Origin: Romboutsia lituseburensis DSM 797
GTDB taxonomy: Bacteria > Bacillota > Clostridia > Peptostreptococcales > Peptostreptococcaceae
Reading direction: 5' to 3'
NCBI RefSeq assembly: GCF_900103615.1
Contig: NZ_FNGW01000001.1
Location: forward strand, 558,001 to 622,000
DNA: 64,000 nt
Both the position numbers and the translations under genes were made by a program. Numbering within the stretch: position 1 is the first letter of the stretch; each line of letters begins with the position of its first letter. Positions 28,525 to 39,202 of this stretch are shown in pieces. The notes under the pieces were generated by a model that saw only the letters and a program-made list of their open reading frames with translations, was not told the DNA's origin and searched no databases.

Positions 28525-28719
28525 TTATAATCTACTTCCATCATCAACCCACTCTTTAGCTTCTTCAACATTACTTAAAGATGGTATTGAGACTTTACTT
28601 TCTGGCTTTAACTTATCTATATCAGCCCAAGCAGCTGTCTGTGCATTATTAGTTGGTCTGTGTTTAGTAAGTCTTTTGTTATTAGCACCACTTAATGCTT
28701 TAGCTTTTTTACTTTGCAA
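28525..28719 (-). CDS. DUF3787 small protein
   Basis: A 64-residue protein from a TTG at 28719 placed behind AGAGGTGAT; the GTG three codons upstream belongs to that site. It carries the family's HRPTNNAQTAAWADI core, then KVSIPS and AKEWVDDG. DUF3787 proteins occur in clostridia and have no known function. It lies directly downstream of the csp cluster on the same strand (about 60 bases) and may be the last gene of that transcript. Confidence 0.75.
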   Translation of the reverse strand: MQSKKAKALSGANNKRLTKHRPTNNAQTAAWADIDKLKPESKVSIPSLSNVEEAKEWVDDGSRL

Positions 28720-28780
28720 AATAATCACCTCTTTTTTTCTTTTGTATTATTTTTAACCAATAATAATCATAAAATACTTC

Positions 28781-30466
28781 CTATTCAAGGTTATTTGCAA
28801 TTTGTATTATAGTTTGTTTTAAATCCAAGTTTCCATATCCTCCAGAAATATTTGGATATGTATATATATCTTTTTTACTTGCACCCAACATTAAATATGT
28901 TTTTATAGTTTCTGTAAATAAAGATGTTTTGCTATAAAAACTTTGTGTTTTAAAATACTCTACAAGTAATGATATAACACCGCAAACTATAGATGTGCTT
29001 ACTCCTGTTCCAGTTGCAGTATTGTACGTACCATTTATATATGTAGAAATTATATCTACACCTGGAGCAACTATATCAGGTTTTATCATTCTATTTTTTA
29101 CAGGACCTTTAGATGAACCTATCCATATACTATCAGTTTTATCATTATAACATCCTATAGTAATTATATTTTCTGTAGTTGCACATAACGTTATAGTTGA
29201 ACTTGAATTAGGATCTATAAATCTCGTATCAGGTGATATAAGATTTTTATTTGGCAAGTATATATCATAATTTCCATTTACTATATATTCTGGTAATATC
29301 CTTAAGGTCCAAATTCCTGGCTTTATATCAATTAAATTTATAACTAATTCTTGATTACCCGTTTCTAACCACGGATATATAAACCTCATTTCATATTTTG
29401 TATCTTCTATATTAAACCTTCCTCTATACAAATAATATTCAGGTGAATATTGAATAACATAACTTAATTCACCTGAGGGAGATATTAAGGATGCTCCTAT
29501 TTTATCAGGTCCTGTTGTGCATAGTACTATATCTAAGTTTATCTGTTCTCCAACTTGTATTATAATATCTTGTTTGTCATTTATCCCTTTAGCATTTCCT
29601 TCATAGTGTATATCTGTATTCCCTTCATTCCCAGCACCTCCGACTACTATGATTCCAGATTTTTTTAAGTCTGAGAATGAATCTAAAAATGTAGCAAGCA
29701 TTATTGCAGCAGATCTTAATCCAACAGTTAAATTTATAATCATTAGATTATCTTGTTTTTTCCATATATCTATTGCATATTTTATTGCAGCTAAAAAATC
29801 CGCATGTTGATAGTTTATTTTCCCTTCACAATAGGTATCTTTGTATTCTTTTAATTTAATTACTAGTAGCTCGCTATCTATTGCTACACCTTTATACGCT
29901 GGAATTTTATTGCCATAACCACAGCATATTCCTGCTACTATTGTTCCTGTTCCTATCGTATCTGTAGTTAAACTGCCGTCTTTATTCTTTATAGCTTCAT
30001 TTATTTCTTCTCTATTAAACTCAGTTCCAAAAAATATACCCTCTGGAGGCTTTCCAGTATCTAAATTTTGGTCCCAAATTGCTATAATTTTACTTGTTCC
30101 GTCTTCATTTATAAAATCTGGATGAAGGTAGTCTATACCTGAATCAATTATTACTATTATATTTTTTTTTCCGCTTATCGTTAAATATGGATTAGTATAT
30201 ACATAATCTGTTCCTGCTGCTATTGTAACACTTTCACCTTGTTTTACATTATTTGTGATTTTAATCAATGTACTCATGGGTGCAGACCTTTGCCACCAAG
30301 CAATAGATTTTATATTATTTAAATTTTTTTCCTCGAAATCGTCTGATACATATAACGTAGCTAACTGATCATTTAAAATAACATATTTAATTAATTCATC
30401 TTTCTTTAAATCTTGTTCCATTTTCAAAATATTACCTTTTGGAATTGCTAGATATGATTTGCTCAT
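28781..30466 (-). CDS. cspC: CspC-type germination pseudoprotease, second copy
   Basis: A 561-residue single-domain subtilisin-like protein. The triad Asp is present (Asp108, VIIDSGIDYLHPDF), but the His position is Thr173 (IGTGTIVAG) and the Ser position is Gly (GTGVSTSIVCG). The same Thr/Gly substitutions are known in C. difficile CspC, the bile-salt-linked germination regulator. Residues 1-95 are prodomain-like. It lies 16 bases after the second cspBA in a four-gene leftward cluster, behind AGAGAGG. It is similar to the CspC at 33927 but has many substitutions, so the duplication is not recent. Germinant specificity cannot be read. Confidence 0.88.
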   Translation of the reverse strand: MSKSYLAIPKGNILKMEQDLKKDELIKYVILNDQLATLYVSDDFEEKNLNNIKSIAWWQRSAPMSTLIKITNNVKQGESVTIAAGTDYVYTNPYLTISGKKNIIVIIDSGIDYLHPDFINEDGTSKIIAIWDQNLDTGKPPEGIFFGTEFNREEINEAIKNKDGSLTTDTIGTGTIVAGICCGYGNKIPAYKGVAIDSELLVIKLKEYKDTYCEGKINYQHADFLAAIKYAIDIWKKQDNLMIINLTVGLRSAAIMLATFLDSFSDLKKSGIIVVGGAGNEGNTDIHYEGNAKGINDKQDIIIQVGEQINLDIVLCTTGPDKIGASLISPSGELSYVIQYSPEYYLYRGRFNIEDTKYEMRFIYPWLETGNQELVINLIDIKPGIWTLRILPEYIVNGNYDIYLPNKNLISPDTRFIDPNSSSTITLCATTENIITIGCYNDKTDSIWIGSSKGPVKNRMIKPDIVAPGVDIISTYINGTYNTATGTGVSTSIVCGVISLLVEYFKTQSFYSKTSLFTETIKTYLMLGASKKDIYTYPNISGGYGNLDLKQTIIQIANNLE

Positions 30467-30482
30467 TTTATAAACAACCTCT

Positions 30483-33400
30483 CTATTTTAATTGCTCAAA
30501 CATATTTTTTATGTTTAATAAACCATATCCATAATTTTCATTCGGATAATCTATATTTTTATTTTTTACAGCTCCTGCCTTAATAAAAGTATTTATTTTT
30601 TGCACAAAAGCTTTATCTTCATAATCATTATCATCTAAAATATATTGCATAAATAAAGCTACGGCACCTGATACCTGAGCTGCTGCAACTGCTGTTCCAG
30701 TTATATTTCCATACTTATTACCAGGATATGGAGCTATAATTTTAACCCCTGGTGCTACTACATCAGGCTTTAGCATTCCATTTATAATAGGTCCCCTGGA
30801 AGATGCAGGCCATAAGCTATTATTTATAGTATCATATGCCCCAACTGTTATAGTATCTTCTAATGTAGCTGGGTAATTGATTGTATATCGTGGATCTATT
30901 TCTCTAAATTTAGTTCCATTTTTTATAAATACCCTATTTGGTAAATATATCTGGTATACACCGTTTGTTATATATTCACCCACTAATTTAATTTTCCAAA
31001 TTCCTTTTTTAACATTTAGTAATGTAATATTCGTTTGTTGCTGACCTGAATATGCGGTTGGATAAACATAGTTTATTATATATTTAGTTGCCTCAAAGTC
31101 AAATTTACCAGTAATTAGATTATAATTAGATACAGGTTGTATTTTGCTAACTTCCCCACTTGGAGATATTATACCTACGTTTATTTTGTCAGGCCTAACC
31201 ACCCATAGTTGAATATCTATACGTTCTTCATCTTCTGATAATTCTAGCTCTACTATCTTTTCTTCTCCAATAAAATTTAATTTTCCAGATGTGTGTGTTT
31301 GTGTATTGCCTTCATTTCCAGCTCCCCTAACCTCACAAACCCCAGGTGTAAAAAATGTAGTTTTACTTAATATCCTTTGATTTATAGCAACTAGTTCATT
31401 GCTCCCTAAAGATCCATTTATTACTAATGGCATACCTAATTCCTGTGATTTTTGATAAACATACATCCCTGCTGCAAAACTTGTGGCATTATTGTAATAA
31501 TTCCCTATTTTGTTTAATTTAACAACTATTAATTCAGCTTCTTCAGCTATTCCTGCATACTCTTCATTAGTAGTTTTTAATCCTGCACATATTCCACTTA
31601 GCATTGTTCCACTGCCTTCTTCATCAATTGATAAAGTAGAATCTTTGTTTTTTATAGCTTCATTTATTTGATCATTTGTATATTCTGTTCCTATATAATA
31701 ACCTTTTGGTGGATTGCCTTCTTTAGTTTGATCCCATAAATAAAGAATTTTAGATGTTCCATCAGGATATATAAATGCATCATGTAAATAGTCTATTCCA
31801 GTGTCTATGATAGCTATAATAACACCTTTTCCATTTACATTTATATTTGGATTATTTTTAAAAAAAGTTGCATCTATATCTTCTAGTGCTGATACTGATT
31901 GTGTTGTGCCTTGCTCTACTTTTGAAAGCAACGCTATTCTTGTAAAAGGCTCAATTGAAATTACAGATTTTAAAGACATTACATTTTCTATATTTTCTAA
32001 ATTTGATTCAGTTATAAATATCACAGAAAAATTATCACTTATTTTATACATATAATATTTAGTATTTAATTTTTTAAATTCTTCTTCAAATTCAGGTTTA
32101 TGGACTATATTTATTCCTCCTAAAACGCCATATTTAGATACACTTTGTAAATCAAAAGGCGTCAGTTTTTCAATTTCCTCATTAGTTAATTGATCTACAG
32201 TTTGGTCTGGTGTTCTTTTATAGTTGGTGGATTTTTTATGTTTTTTTGTTTTTTTTTTAATATTTTTACATCTGTAATACTCTTCTTGATTCATATTTTG
32301 TATTGTTGTCAGACTTATTTGAGATAAGTCCAAAAAACCATATCCCATAGAATTGTTTGGGTATGTATTTCCAGGGGTACGTCGTGCATGTTTAGTTAAT
32401 AATGCTTTCATTTTTTGAGAATATAAATATAAATCATTTCTATTAACTATTCCCCACTCCATTAAAAGAGCTATTGATCCTGTTACATGTGGCGTTGCCA
32501 TACTGGTTCCTGTTAATGCACCTGTATTTCCTCCAGGTAAAACAGATACAATATCCTCTCCTGGTGCCAATAAATCAGGCTTATAAATTCCATTTTCTAT
32601 ATCTCCTTCTCCAGAAAATATAGATACATTATCTGTCCTAGAGTTAAAACTTCCTACCGTTACAACTTTACTCGCTGTTCCCGGAACAGTTACAGTAGCA
32701 CGTTTAGTCGGACTAACAAATCTAGTTTCTCTGCTTAATCCTTCTGATGTTGGTAAATATATGTTAACATTGCCTGACACAACATCTATTGGTATAAATA
32801 CAATTTTCCAAATACCTGGATTTATATATTCAAGCGAGCTCATCTGAATAGTTATTCTTCTTATTAGTGAGTATGGTGGTATAGGATAAAAGTACCCCTT
32901 TATTCTAGTTTGATCTATGATGTTTTTTACTTCTCCTGAGCTTAAAGATATTGATTGTGTTTGCTTATTTGATGGGCTTACTAAATATACATAAAAATCA
33001 TCTATATAATCTGGCCATATATTAATATTTAGCAGTTTTTCATTTGGGCCTACTATAAATTCTGCTTCAGTTCGATCTGACCCTTTTATATTTATATTTT
33101 TATGCCCTCCCTTATCCCCATTGTTTCCTGCTGCTACACAAATATTATTTTTCCAAAATCCAGCCATTTCATCTATATATTGTTCAAATAATGACAACCC
33201 TTTATGAGAGCCTTCGTTACTTCCATAACTTATATTTATAGATATTGGCATTTTTAATTCCAACGCCTTATCCAGCATAAATTTAATAGCTCTCATAAAT
33301 TCTGTACTTTTTGAAAAAGAATCTGTTTGCCTTCTTCCAACTCTTACAACTATTAAATTTGCATCATTGGCTATTTGACTACAAATACCAGCTACGTGAG

Positions 33401-33875
33401 TCCCATGGCTACTTGTTGGAGATATTGGTATATTAATTTCTCCTTTTATAGCTTTATTTATATCTTCATTTGTGTATAAAGTACCTTCTTTGAACCCTTG
33501 TGGAGGATTGTTTCCTATTGATTGATCCCAATAGTACAATATTTTTGAATTACCATCTTTATCTCTAAATTCTGACAAGGTATAATCTATCCCCGAATCA
33601 ATAACTCCTAATATAGTCCCTTTTCCTGTTAAGTTATACCTTTGTTTAAACCTAGTTATACCAGTAGCTGAAAAACTCTGAGTATCTTGTGTTTCTAGTA
33701 TAAATGGTTTTTCTACGTATTCTATTTCTTCATAGTCTAATAATCTGTTTATCTTCTCTTCAGTATCTGAAATTATTATTGCGTAATTGTACCCTAAAAG
33801 TTCTATAGATACTCCAAGTTCATCTTTTAATCTCAATACATTTCCGTTATATTTAACTACAACTTCATAGTCCAT
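30483..33875 (-). CDS. cspBA: CspBA fusion germination protease, second copy
   Basis: A 1130-residue protein with two subtilase domains. The CspB domain has a prodomain (1-85) and a complete triad: Asp93 (VIDSGIDY), His157 (SSHGTHVAG), Ser458 ([13 protein letters not shown]). A basic linker (about 545-575, rich in Lys) follows. The CspA domain keeps Asp (IIDTGIDY) but has Ser for His ([10 protein letters not shown]) and Ala for Ser ([12 protein letters not shown]). In C. difficile, released CspB cleaves pro-SleC to start cortex hydrolysis and CspA is a co-germinant-linked pseudoprotease. It starts behind AAAGGAGG and lies 51 bases after the first cspC. Confidence 0.9.
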   Translation of the reverse strand: MDYEVVVKYNGNVLRLKDELGVSIELLGYNYAIIISDTEEKINRLLDYEEIEYVEKPFILETQDTQSFSATGITRFKQRYNLTGKGTILGVIDSGIDYTLSEFRDKDGNSKILYYWDQSIGNNPPQGFKEGTLYTNEDINKAIKGEINIPISPTSSHGTHVAGICSQIANDANLIVVRVGRRQTDSFSKSTEFMRAIKFMLDKALELKMPISINISYGSNEGSHKGLSLFEQYIDEMAGFWKNNICVAAGNNGDKGGHKNINIKGSDRTEAEFIVGPNEKLLNINIWPDYIDDFYVYLVSPSNKQTQSISLSSGEVKNIIDQTRIKGYFYPIPPYSLIRRITIQMSSLEYINPGIWKIVFIPIDVVSGNVNIYLPTSEGLSRETRFVSPTKRATVTVPGTASKVVTVGSFNSRTDNVSIFSGEGDIENGIYKPDLLAPGEDIVSVLPGGNTGALTGTSMATPHVTGSIALLMEWGIVNRNDLYLYSQKMKALLTKHARRTPGNTYPNNSMGYGFLDLSQISLTTIQNMNQEEYYRCKNIKKKTKKHKKSTNYKRTPDQTVDQLTNEEIEKLTPFDLQSVSKYGVLGGINIVHKPEFEEEFKKLNTKYYMYKISDNFSVIFITESNLENIENVMSLKSVISIEPFTRIALLSKVEQGTTQSVSALEDIDATFFKNNPNINVNGKGVIIAIIDTGIDYLHDAFIYPDGTSKILYLWDQTKEGNPPKGYYIGTEYTNDQINEAIKNKDSTLSIDEEGSGTMLSGICAGLKTTNEEYAGIAEEAELIVVKLNKIGNYYNNATSFAAGMYVYQKSQELGMPLVINGSLGSNELVAINQRILSKTTFFTPGVCEVRGAGNEGNTQTHTSGKLNFIGEEKIVELELSEDEERIDIQLWVVRPDKINVGIISPSGEVSKIQPVSNYNLITGKFDFEATKYIINYVYPTAYSGQQQTNITLLNVKKGIWKIKLVGEYITNGVYQIYLPNRVFIKNGTKFREIDPRYTINYPATLEDTITVGAYDTINNSLWPASSRGPIINGMLKPDVVAPGVKIIAPYPGNKYGNITGTAVAAAQVSGAVALFMQYILDDNDYEDKAFVQKINTFIKAGAVKNKNIDYPNENYGYGLLNIKNMFEQLK

Positions 33876-33926
33876 CTCTACTTCCTCCTTTCTTTTATAA
33901 TATTTTTTATATTTTAAAATACGTTA

Positions 33927-35615
33927 TTATTCTAATATCTCTGAAATTGCTTTTAAAGTTTGTTTTAAATTCAATATTCCAAATCCTTGAACTATATTAG
34001 GAAATACATAAGTTTCTGGCTTGGTAGCCCCTAACATTAAATAGGTCTTTAAAACTTGAGTATACATAGATCTTCTACTAAATATACTCTGTTGAGTTAT
34101 ATAATCCATTAAAATAGCTAAAACCCCACTTACCATAGAGCTGCTAACACCTGTTCCTGTTGCCTTATTGTAACTTTGGTTGATATAAGGTGCTATTATA
34201 TCAACACCTGGAGCTACTATATCAGGTTTTATTCTCCATCCATTAACAGGCCCTTTTGAGGACCCTATCCATATACTATCTGTTTTATTGTTAAATGTAC
34301 CTACTGTAATTACATTTTCTATAACTCCATAAGACGTTATAGTTTCTGTTGATTGAGGATCTAAGAAACGTGTACTTTCAGATATTAAATTTTTATTAGG
34401 AAGATAAACATCATAAATTCCATTTATTATAAATTCTGGTTTTAGCCTTAAAATCCATACACCTGGCTTTATATCATAAAGATCCATGAATAACTTTTGT
34501 GATCCTGTTTCTATCCAAGGATATACAAATTGCATTTCATATGATGTATTTTCTAAATTAAATCTGCCTGTATACGCATAGTTATCTGGTGCATAAACAA
34601 TCTCATAACTTAGTTCTCCTGATGGTGATATTAATAACGCTCTAACTTTATCAGGTCCGGTAACATATATATATAATTCTAAATTAATCTGATTTCCAAC
34701 TTGAATAACTATATCTTGATAAATATCAGTGCTTTGCATAACACCATGATAATGTATATCTGTGTTTGCTTCATTTCCAGCTCCTCCAACTACAATTACA
34801 CCAGAATCTCTCAAATATGAAAATGTATCTAAAAAAGATGCCTCTACAGAAGAAACTGAACCTTTACCTACTGTCATATTTATTACTATATTCTTTTTTT
34901 TGTCCTCAGAGTTATAAATATCCTCAATAAATTTTATTGCTGCTAAAAAATCGGCTGATTGATAATTTCTTTTTCCATTATCAAATCTATTTTTATATTC
35001 TTTTAACTTTACAACTACAAGTTCACTGTCTACTGCTATTCCACTGTAATTTGAATTTAAAGCTCCCCTCCCTGACGCTATCCCTGCTGCTATTGTTCCT
35101 GTACCAACATTATCTTCGGTTAAAGAAGAGTCATTTTCGGTTATTGCCTTGTTTATATCTTCTCTAGTAATCATATCTCCAAATAAACATCCATCTGGTG
35201 GCGTTCCTTCTTTAGTTTGATCCCATATAGCTAAAATTTTACTTGTTCCATCTTTGGTTATAAAATCTGGATGTAGATAATCTATTCCTGAGTCTATTAT
35301 GGCGATTATGGTTCTTTTGCCAGTAATATTAAGATATGGGTTGTTATATACAAAATCAATGCCTGAAGCTGCTGATACTGAATCTCCGCCTTCTACACCT
35401 TCATTAAGTTGTATTAATGAACTCATAGGGCTCGACCTTTGCCACCAAGATATTATCTCTATAGTATTTAGCTTTTCTTCTCTAAAAGCTAATGGTATAT
35501 AAATACTGGCTATTTGATTATTTAAAATTATATATCGTTCTATTCCATTAGATTTTAAAGTAGCTTCAAGTTCTTCTATATTACTTTGATAAACTATAAT
35601 ATAAGCTCTTTCCAT
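33927..35615 (-). CDS. cspC: CspC-type germination pseudoprotease, first copy
   Basis: The protein is 562 residues from an ATG at 35615 (the GTG four codons upstream is part of the GAGGTGAT site). The triad Asp is kept (Asp108 in AIIDSGIDYLHPDF). His is replaced by Thr172 (VGTGTIAAG) and Ser by Gly489 (TGTGVSSSMVSG), close to the Thr170/Gly485 positions reported for C. difficile CspC. It follows the first cspBA by 16 bases. A role in sensing or relaying germinant signals in the spore is taken from the family; which ligand is unknown. Confidence 0.9.
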   Translation of the reverse strand: MERAYIIVYQSNIEELEATLKSNGIERYIILNNQIASIYIPLAFREEKLNTIEIISWWQRSSPMSSLIQLNEGVEGGDSVSAASGIDFVYNNPYLNITGKRTIIAIIDSGIDYLHPDFITKDGTSKILAIWDQTKEGTPPDGCLFGDMITREDINKAITENDSSLTEDNVGTGTIAAGIASGRGALNSNYSGIAVDSELVVVKLKEYKNRFDNGKRNYQSADFLAAIKFIEDIYNSEDKKKNIVINMTVGKGSVSSVEASFLDTFSYLRDSGVIVVGGAGNEANTDIHYHGVMQSTDIYQDIVIQVGNQINLELYIYVTGPDKVRALLISPSGELSYEIVYAPDNYAYTGRFNLENTSYEMQFVYPWIETGSQKLFMDLYDIKPGVWILRLKPEFIINGIYDVYLPNKNLISESTRFLDPQSTETITSYGVIENVITVGTFNNKTDSIWIGSSKGPVNGWRIKPDIVAPGVDIIAPYINQSYNKATGTGVSSSMVSGVLAILMDYITQQSIFSRRSMYTQVLKTYLMLGATKPETYVFPNIVQGFGILNLKQTLKAISEILE

Positions 35616-35631
35616 ATTTTTAATCACCTCA

Positions 35632-38600
35632 CTACCTTAACTGGTCAAATACACCCTTTATATTTAATAGTCCATAACCATATCCGTAATTTGGATAACT
35701 TATATTTGCACTTCTTTTAGCTCCTGCTCTTAGATATGTTCTTATTTGTTGTACAAATCCTCTATTCATATATCTCCTATCAACTAATGTATATTGTAAA
35801 TAAAGAGCTACTGCACCAGATGTATATGCTGCAGCTACAGCAGTTCCTGTTATAGTTGCATATTTATTTCCTGGATAAGGTGCTATAATATCAACTCCAG
35901 GTGCTACTATAGCCGGCTTTAAAGATCCTTCTACAGTAGGTCCTTTTGATGATTGAGGCCATAAATTATCATTTTTCGTGTCATAAGCTCCAATACTAAT
36001 TATATCTTCATATACAGCAGGATAATTTATTGTATTTCCTGGATCTGGATCTCTAAATTTTGTTCCTGGTTTTAAAAAGACTCTGTTTTGTAAATATACT
36101 TCATATCTTCCATTAGTTATATATTGACCTACTAATCGTAATTTCCAAATTCCTTTGGTTACATTAATCAATGTAATAGTAGCTTGTTGTTGCCCTGAGT
36201 ATAAGGTTGGATATATATATGTTATTAAATATTCAGTTCCTTCTAAATCGAATAAACCTGTTATTTCATTGTAATTTGAAACTTCTAATAATCTACTTTC
36301 TTCATTTGATGGTGATACTATGCCTACTTTAATTTTGTCAGGTCTATTTACTATGACCTGTATCTCTAATAATGGCTCATCCTCTGCTACTTCTATTTCT
36401 ATTTCATTTATATCCTCTTTAAATTTCATTTGTCCAGATGTATGTGTTTGTGCATTTCCTTCATTTCCTGTAGCTGCTACAATACATATTCCTCTTGTAA
36501 AAAATGTCCTTTCTTCTATTACTCTTGAATTAAGTTGAACCATATTATTAGTTCCTAATGAAATATTTATTACAACAGGTGTTTTTAGTTCTAATGATTT
36601 TTGTGTTATATATTCTATAGCTGCATATAACATAGCATTATTATAATAACCACCAATTTTCCTCATTTTTATAACTATCAATTCTGCATCTTCAGCTACA
36701 CCTGCATATTCCTTATTTAAATTTCCTAACCCTGCACAAATTCCACTTAGCATGGTTCCACTACCTTCTTCATCTACAGATAATGTTGCATCATTATTTT
36801 GTATAGCTTTATTAATATCTTCTTTTGTATATTCCGTACCAATTGCAAATCCTTTAGGTGGATTTCCATCCTTAGTTTGATCCCATAAAAATGCAACTTT
36901 ACTAGTTCTATCTGGATATATAAAATCTTCATGTAAATAATCTATACCTGAGTCTATTATTGCTATAAATACACCTTTTCCAGTTATAGATACGTTTGGG
37001 TTATTTTTAAAATAATTTGCACCTATATCTTCTAACGCTACTGTTCCACCTGAAGTTCCTTGGCTTACTTCACTCATTTTTGCAAGTCTTGCAAAGTACT
37101 CTGACCTCTTTATACTTCCTAGTGTTAAAACTTCATCTATATACCAAAGCTTAGATGGATTCGTAAATACAATCCCAAAGTTATCAGATATTTTATAATA
37201 TCTATATATTGCATCTAATTTGCTAAGAGCTTCTTCTAGCCCTGGACCGTGTATTAAATTAAATCCAACCTCAAGTTGCTCTATTCCCTTTAATAATTGC
37301 CTTACATATCTAGGTTCCCTTTTTCTTTTATTTTTTTTTTTATTCCTATACATTAAATCTTCTTTATTTATTGATATTACTAAATTTAAGCTTATATCTG
37401 ATAAATATAGATATCCATATCCTGATGAATTACTTGGGTATCTAAAGTTACTTTTCCTTCTCGCTGATCTAATAAGAAGTGCTTTTAATTTTTGTCCATA
37501 TAAAGTTTCATCATTTTTTTGTACTATTCCCCATTGAAATAATAGTGCTACGATACCTGTTGCATGAGCTGCTGATATACTAGTTCCACTTAAAGCTTTC
37601 CCATCTCCGCCAGGCATTAACAACGAAACACCTTCCCCTGGAGCTAATAAGTCCGGTTTAAACATACATCTCTCTATGTCTCCTTGACCAGAAAAGTCTG
37701 AAACTAAATCTGTTTTTGTATTATAACTTCCAACTGTAAAAACTTGTTTCGCGCTTCCTGGAAGAGTTATAGTTAATTTTTTTGTGGGTGATATAAATTT
37801 AGTATCTGTATTTAATCTTTCAACTTCTGATATATAGAGATCTATATTACCTGTAATAACAGTAATAGGAGAAAATACTATTTTCCATACCCCTGATGTT
37901 ATATACTCATCTGAAGTTAATTGTATTATAAGTCTTCTTACTAATTGATCTGGAGGTACTGAGAAATAAAACCCTTTAATTTTAGTGTTATCTATAATAT
38001 TTTTTATCACTCCTGATGTTAGTGAAATAGGTTTAGTACTTTGATTTGATGGACTCACCAAATAAACATAAAAATTATCTGCAAAATCTGGCCATATATT
38101 TATATTTAATGTTTTTTCATTTCTCCCTACAACAAACTCTACTTCTGTTTTGCTCATTTTATCTTTAATTTCAATACTTTTATGTCTTCCTTTATCTGCA
38201 TTGTTTCCAGCTGCAACAATAATATTGTTTTTCCAATAAGAGCTCATTTGATTTATATACTGTTCAAATAAAGACATTCCCATATGCGCCCCTTCGCCAC
38301 TTCCATAACTTATATTTAATGCAACGGGCATATTAAGTCCTTTAGATTTAGTTAATATAAACTCTATAGCTCTCATAAAATCTGTACTTTTTGCAGTTGA
38401 ACACGTTTTATTAGTACCTACTCTTACAACTATTAAGTTTGCATCTGGGGCAATTTCAGCACTAATTCCTGCAATATGAGTTCCATGTTTATTAGTTGGT
38501 GAAATAGGTATTATATTTTTTCCTTGAATAGATTCATTTATATCGTTGTTATTATATAAAGTCCCAGTTTTAAATCCTTCAGGTGGATTTCCGTCTATGC

Positions 38601-38964
38601 ACTGATCCCAATAATATAGTATTTTTGATTTACCTTCTTTATCTTTAAATTGAGGTAATCTATAATCAATACCTGAATCAATAATTCCAAGTATAACCCC
38701 ACTGCCTGTTAAATTTGTACTTTGTTTAAAACTTGTTATACCTGTACTTGCAAAGCTTTCTAAGTCTTGCTCATTTAATAAAAAAGGAGTTTCTATATGT
38801 TCAACTTGTGGGTAATTTAATAATTCACCTATAACGTCCTGAGACTTGGCTGTTATAATTGCAAAGTTGCACGCTAATAGTTCTACCGATACATTTAGCT
38901 TTGACTCTAAAATTAATATATCTCCATGATATTTGACTACAACTTCATAATCTATTTTAATCAT
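35632..38964 (-). CDS. cspBA: CspBA fusion germination protease, first copy
   Basis: The protein is about 1110 residues, with two subtilase domains. CspB: prodomain to about 85, Asp96 (IIDSGIDYRLPQF), His160 (NKHGTHIAG), Ser462 (LSGTSISAAHATG), so the triad is intact. A Lys/Arg-rich linker (about 538-555) could be a YabG processing site. CspA: Asp kept, His to Ser ([10 protein letters not shown]), Ser to Ala ([12 protein letters not shown]). The start is uncertain: the ATG at 38964 sits only 2 bases after GGAGGAG, and in-frame ATT or ATA codons just downstream have better spacing. First gene of the four-gene cluster. Confidence 0.9.
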   Translation of the reverse strand: MIKIDYEVVVKYHGDILILESKLNVSVELLACNFAIITAKSQDVIGELLNYPQVEHIETPFLLNEQDLESFASTGITSFKQSTNLTGSGVILGIIDSGIDYRLPQFKDKEGKSKILYYWDQCIDGNPPEGFKTGTLYNNNDINESIQGKNIIPISPTNKHGTHIAGISAEIAPDANLIVVRVGTNKTCSTAKSTDFMRAIEFILTKSKGLNMPVALNISYGSGEGAHMGMSLFEQYINQMSSYWKNNIIVAAGNNADKGRHKSIEIKDKMSKTEVEFVVGRNEKTLNINIWPDFADNFYVYLVSPSNQSTKPISLTSGVIKNIIDNTKIKGFYFSVPPDQLVRRLIIQLTSDEYITSGVWKIVFSPITVITGNIDLYISEVERLNTDTKFISPTKKLTITLPGSAKQVFTVGSYNTKTDLVSDFSGQGDIERCMFKPDLLAPGEGVSLLMPGGDGKALSGTSISAAHATGIVALLFQWGIVQKNDETLYGQKLKALLIRSARRKSNFRYPSNSSGYGYLYLSDISLNLVISINKEDLMYRNKKKNKRKREPRYVRQLLKGIEQLEVGFNLIHGPGLEEALSKLDAIYRYYKISDNFGIVFTNPSKLWYIDEVLTLGSIKRSEYFARLAKMSEVSQGTSGGTVALEDIGANYFKNNPNVSITGKGVFIAIIDSGIDYLHEDFIYPDRTSKVAFLWDQTKDGNPPKGFAIGTEYTKEDINKAIQNNDATLSVDEEGSGTMLSGICAGLGNLNKEYAGVAEDAELIVIKMRKIGGYYNNAMLYAAIEYITQKSLELKTPVVINISLGTNNMVQLNSRVIEERTFFTRGICIVAATGNEGNAQTHTSGQMKFKEDINEIEIEVAEDEPLLEIQVIVNRPDKIKVGIVSPSNEESRLLEVSNYNEITGLFDLEGTEYLITYIYPTLYSGQQQATITLINVTKGIWKLRLVGQYITNGRYEVYLQNRVFLKPGTKFRDPDPGNTINYPAVYEDIISIGAYDTKNDNLWPQSSKGPTVEGSLKPAIVAPGVDIIAPYPGNKYATITGTAVAAAYTSGAVALYLQYTLVDRRYMNRGFVQQIRTYLRAGAKRSANISYPNYGYGYGLLNIKGVFDQLR

Positions 38965-39202
38965 CTCCTCCATATACAAAATATACAATGCATATATTTT
39001 AAATTTATGTTGTAAATATTTATTTTATTTATATCTTCTAAAATTATGCTTGGACTTTAATAAATAAATTTTTTTCTTAAGTATTTTATTAAATAAATAT
39101 TTATTATATATAGGAAATATTAATATTTTTATTGTATAATACATATATTGATTAAATTTAGTATTTTTAATTGATAATCTAAACTGAAAGGAATGTGTTA
39201 TA
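38965..39202. promoter_or_regulatory. Divergent intergenic region upstream of csp cluster
   Basis: About 240 AT-rich bases between the first cspBA and the AI-2E permease gene. It must hold the csp promoter, expected to be forespore SigG-dependent, but I could not find a convincing -35/-10 pair by eye. For the rightward gene, AAAGGA lies 12 bases before a TTG start. Confidence 0.25.
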
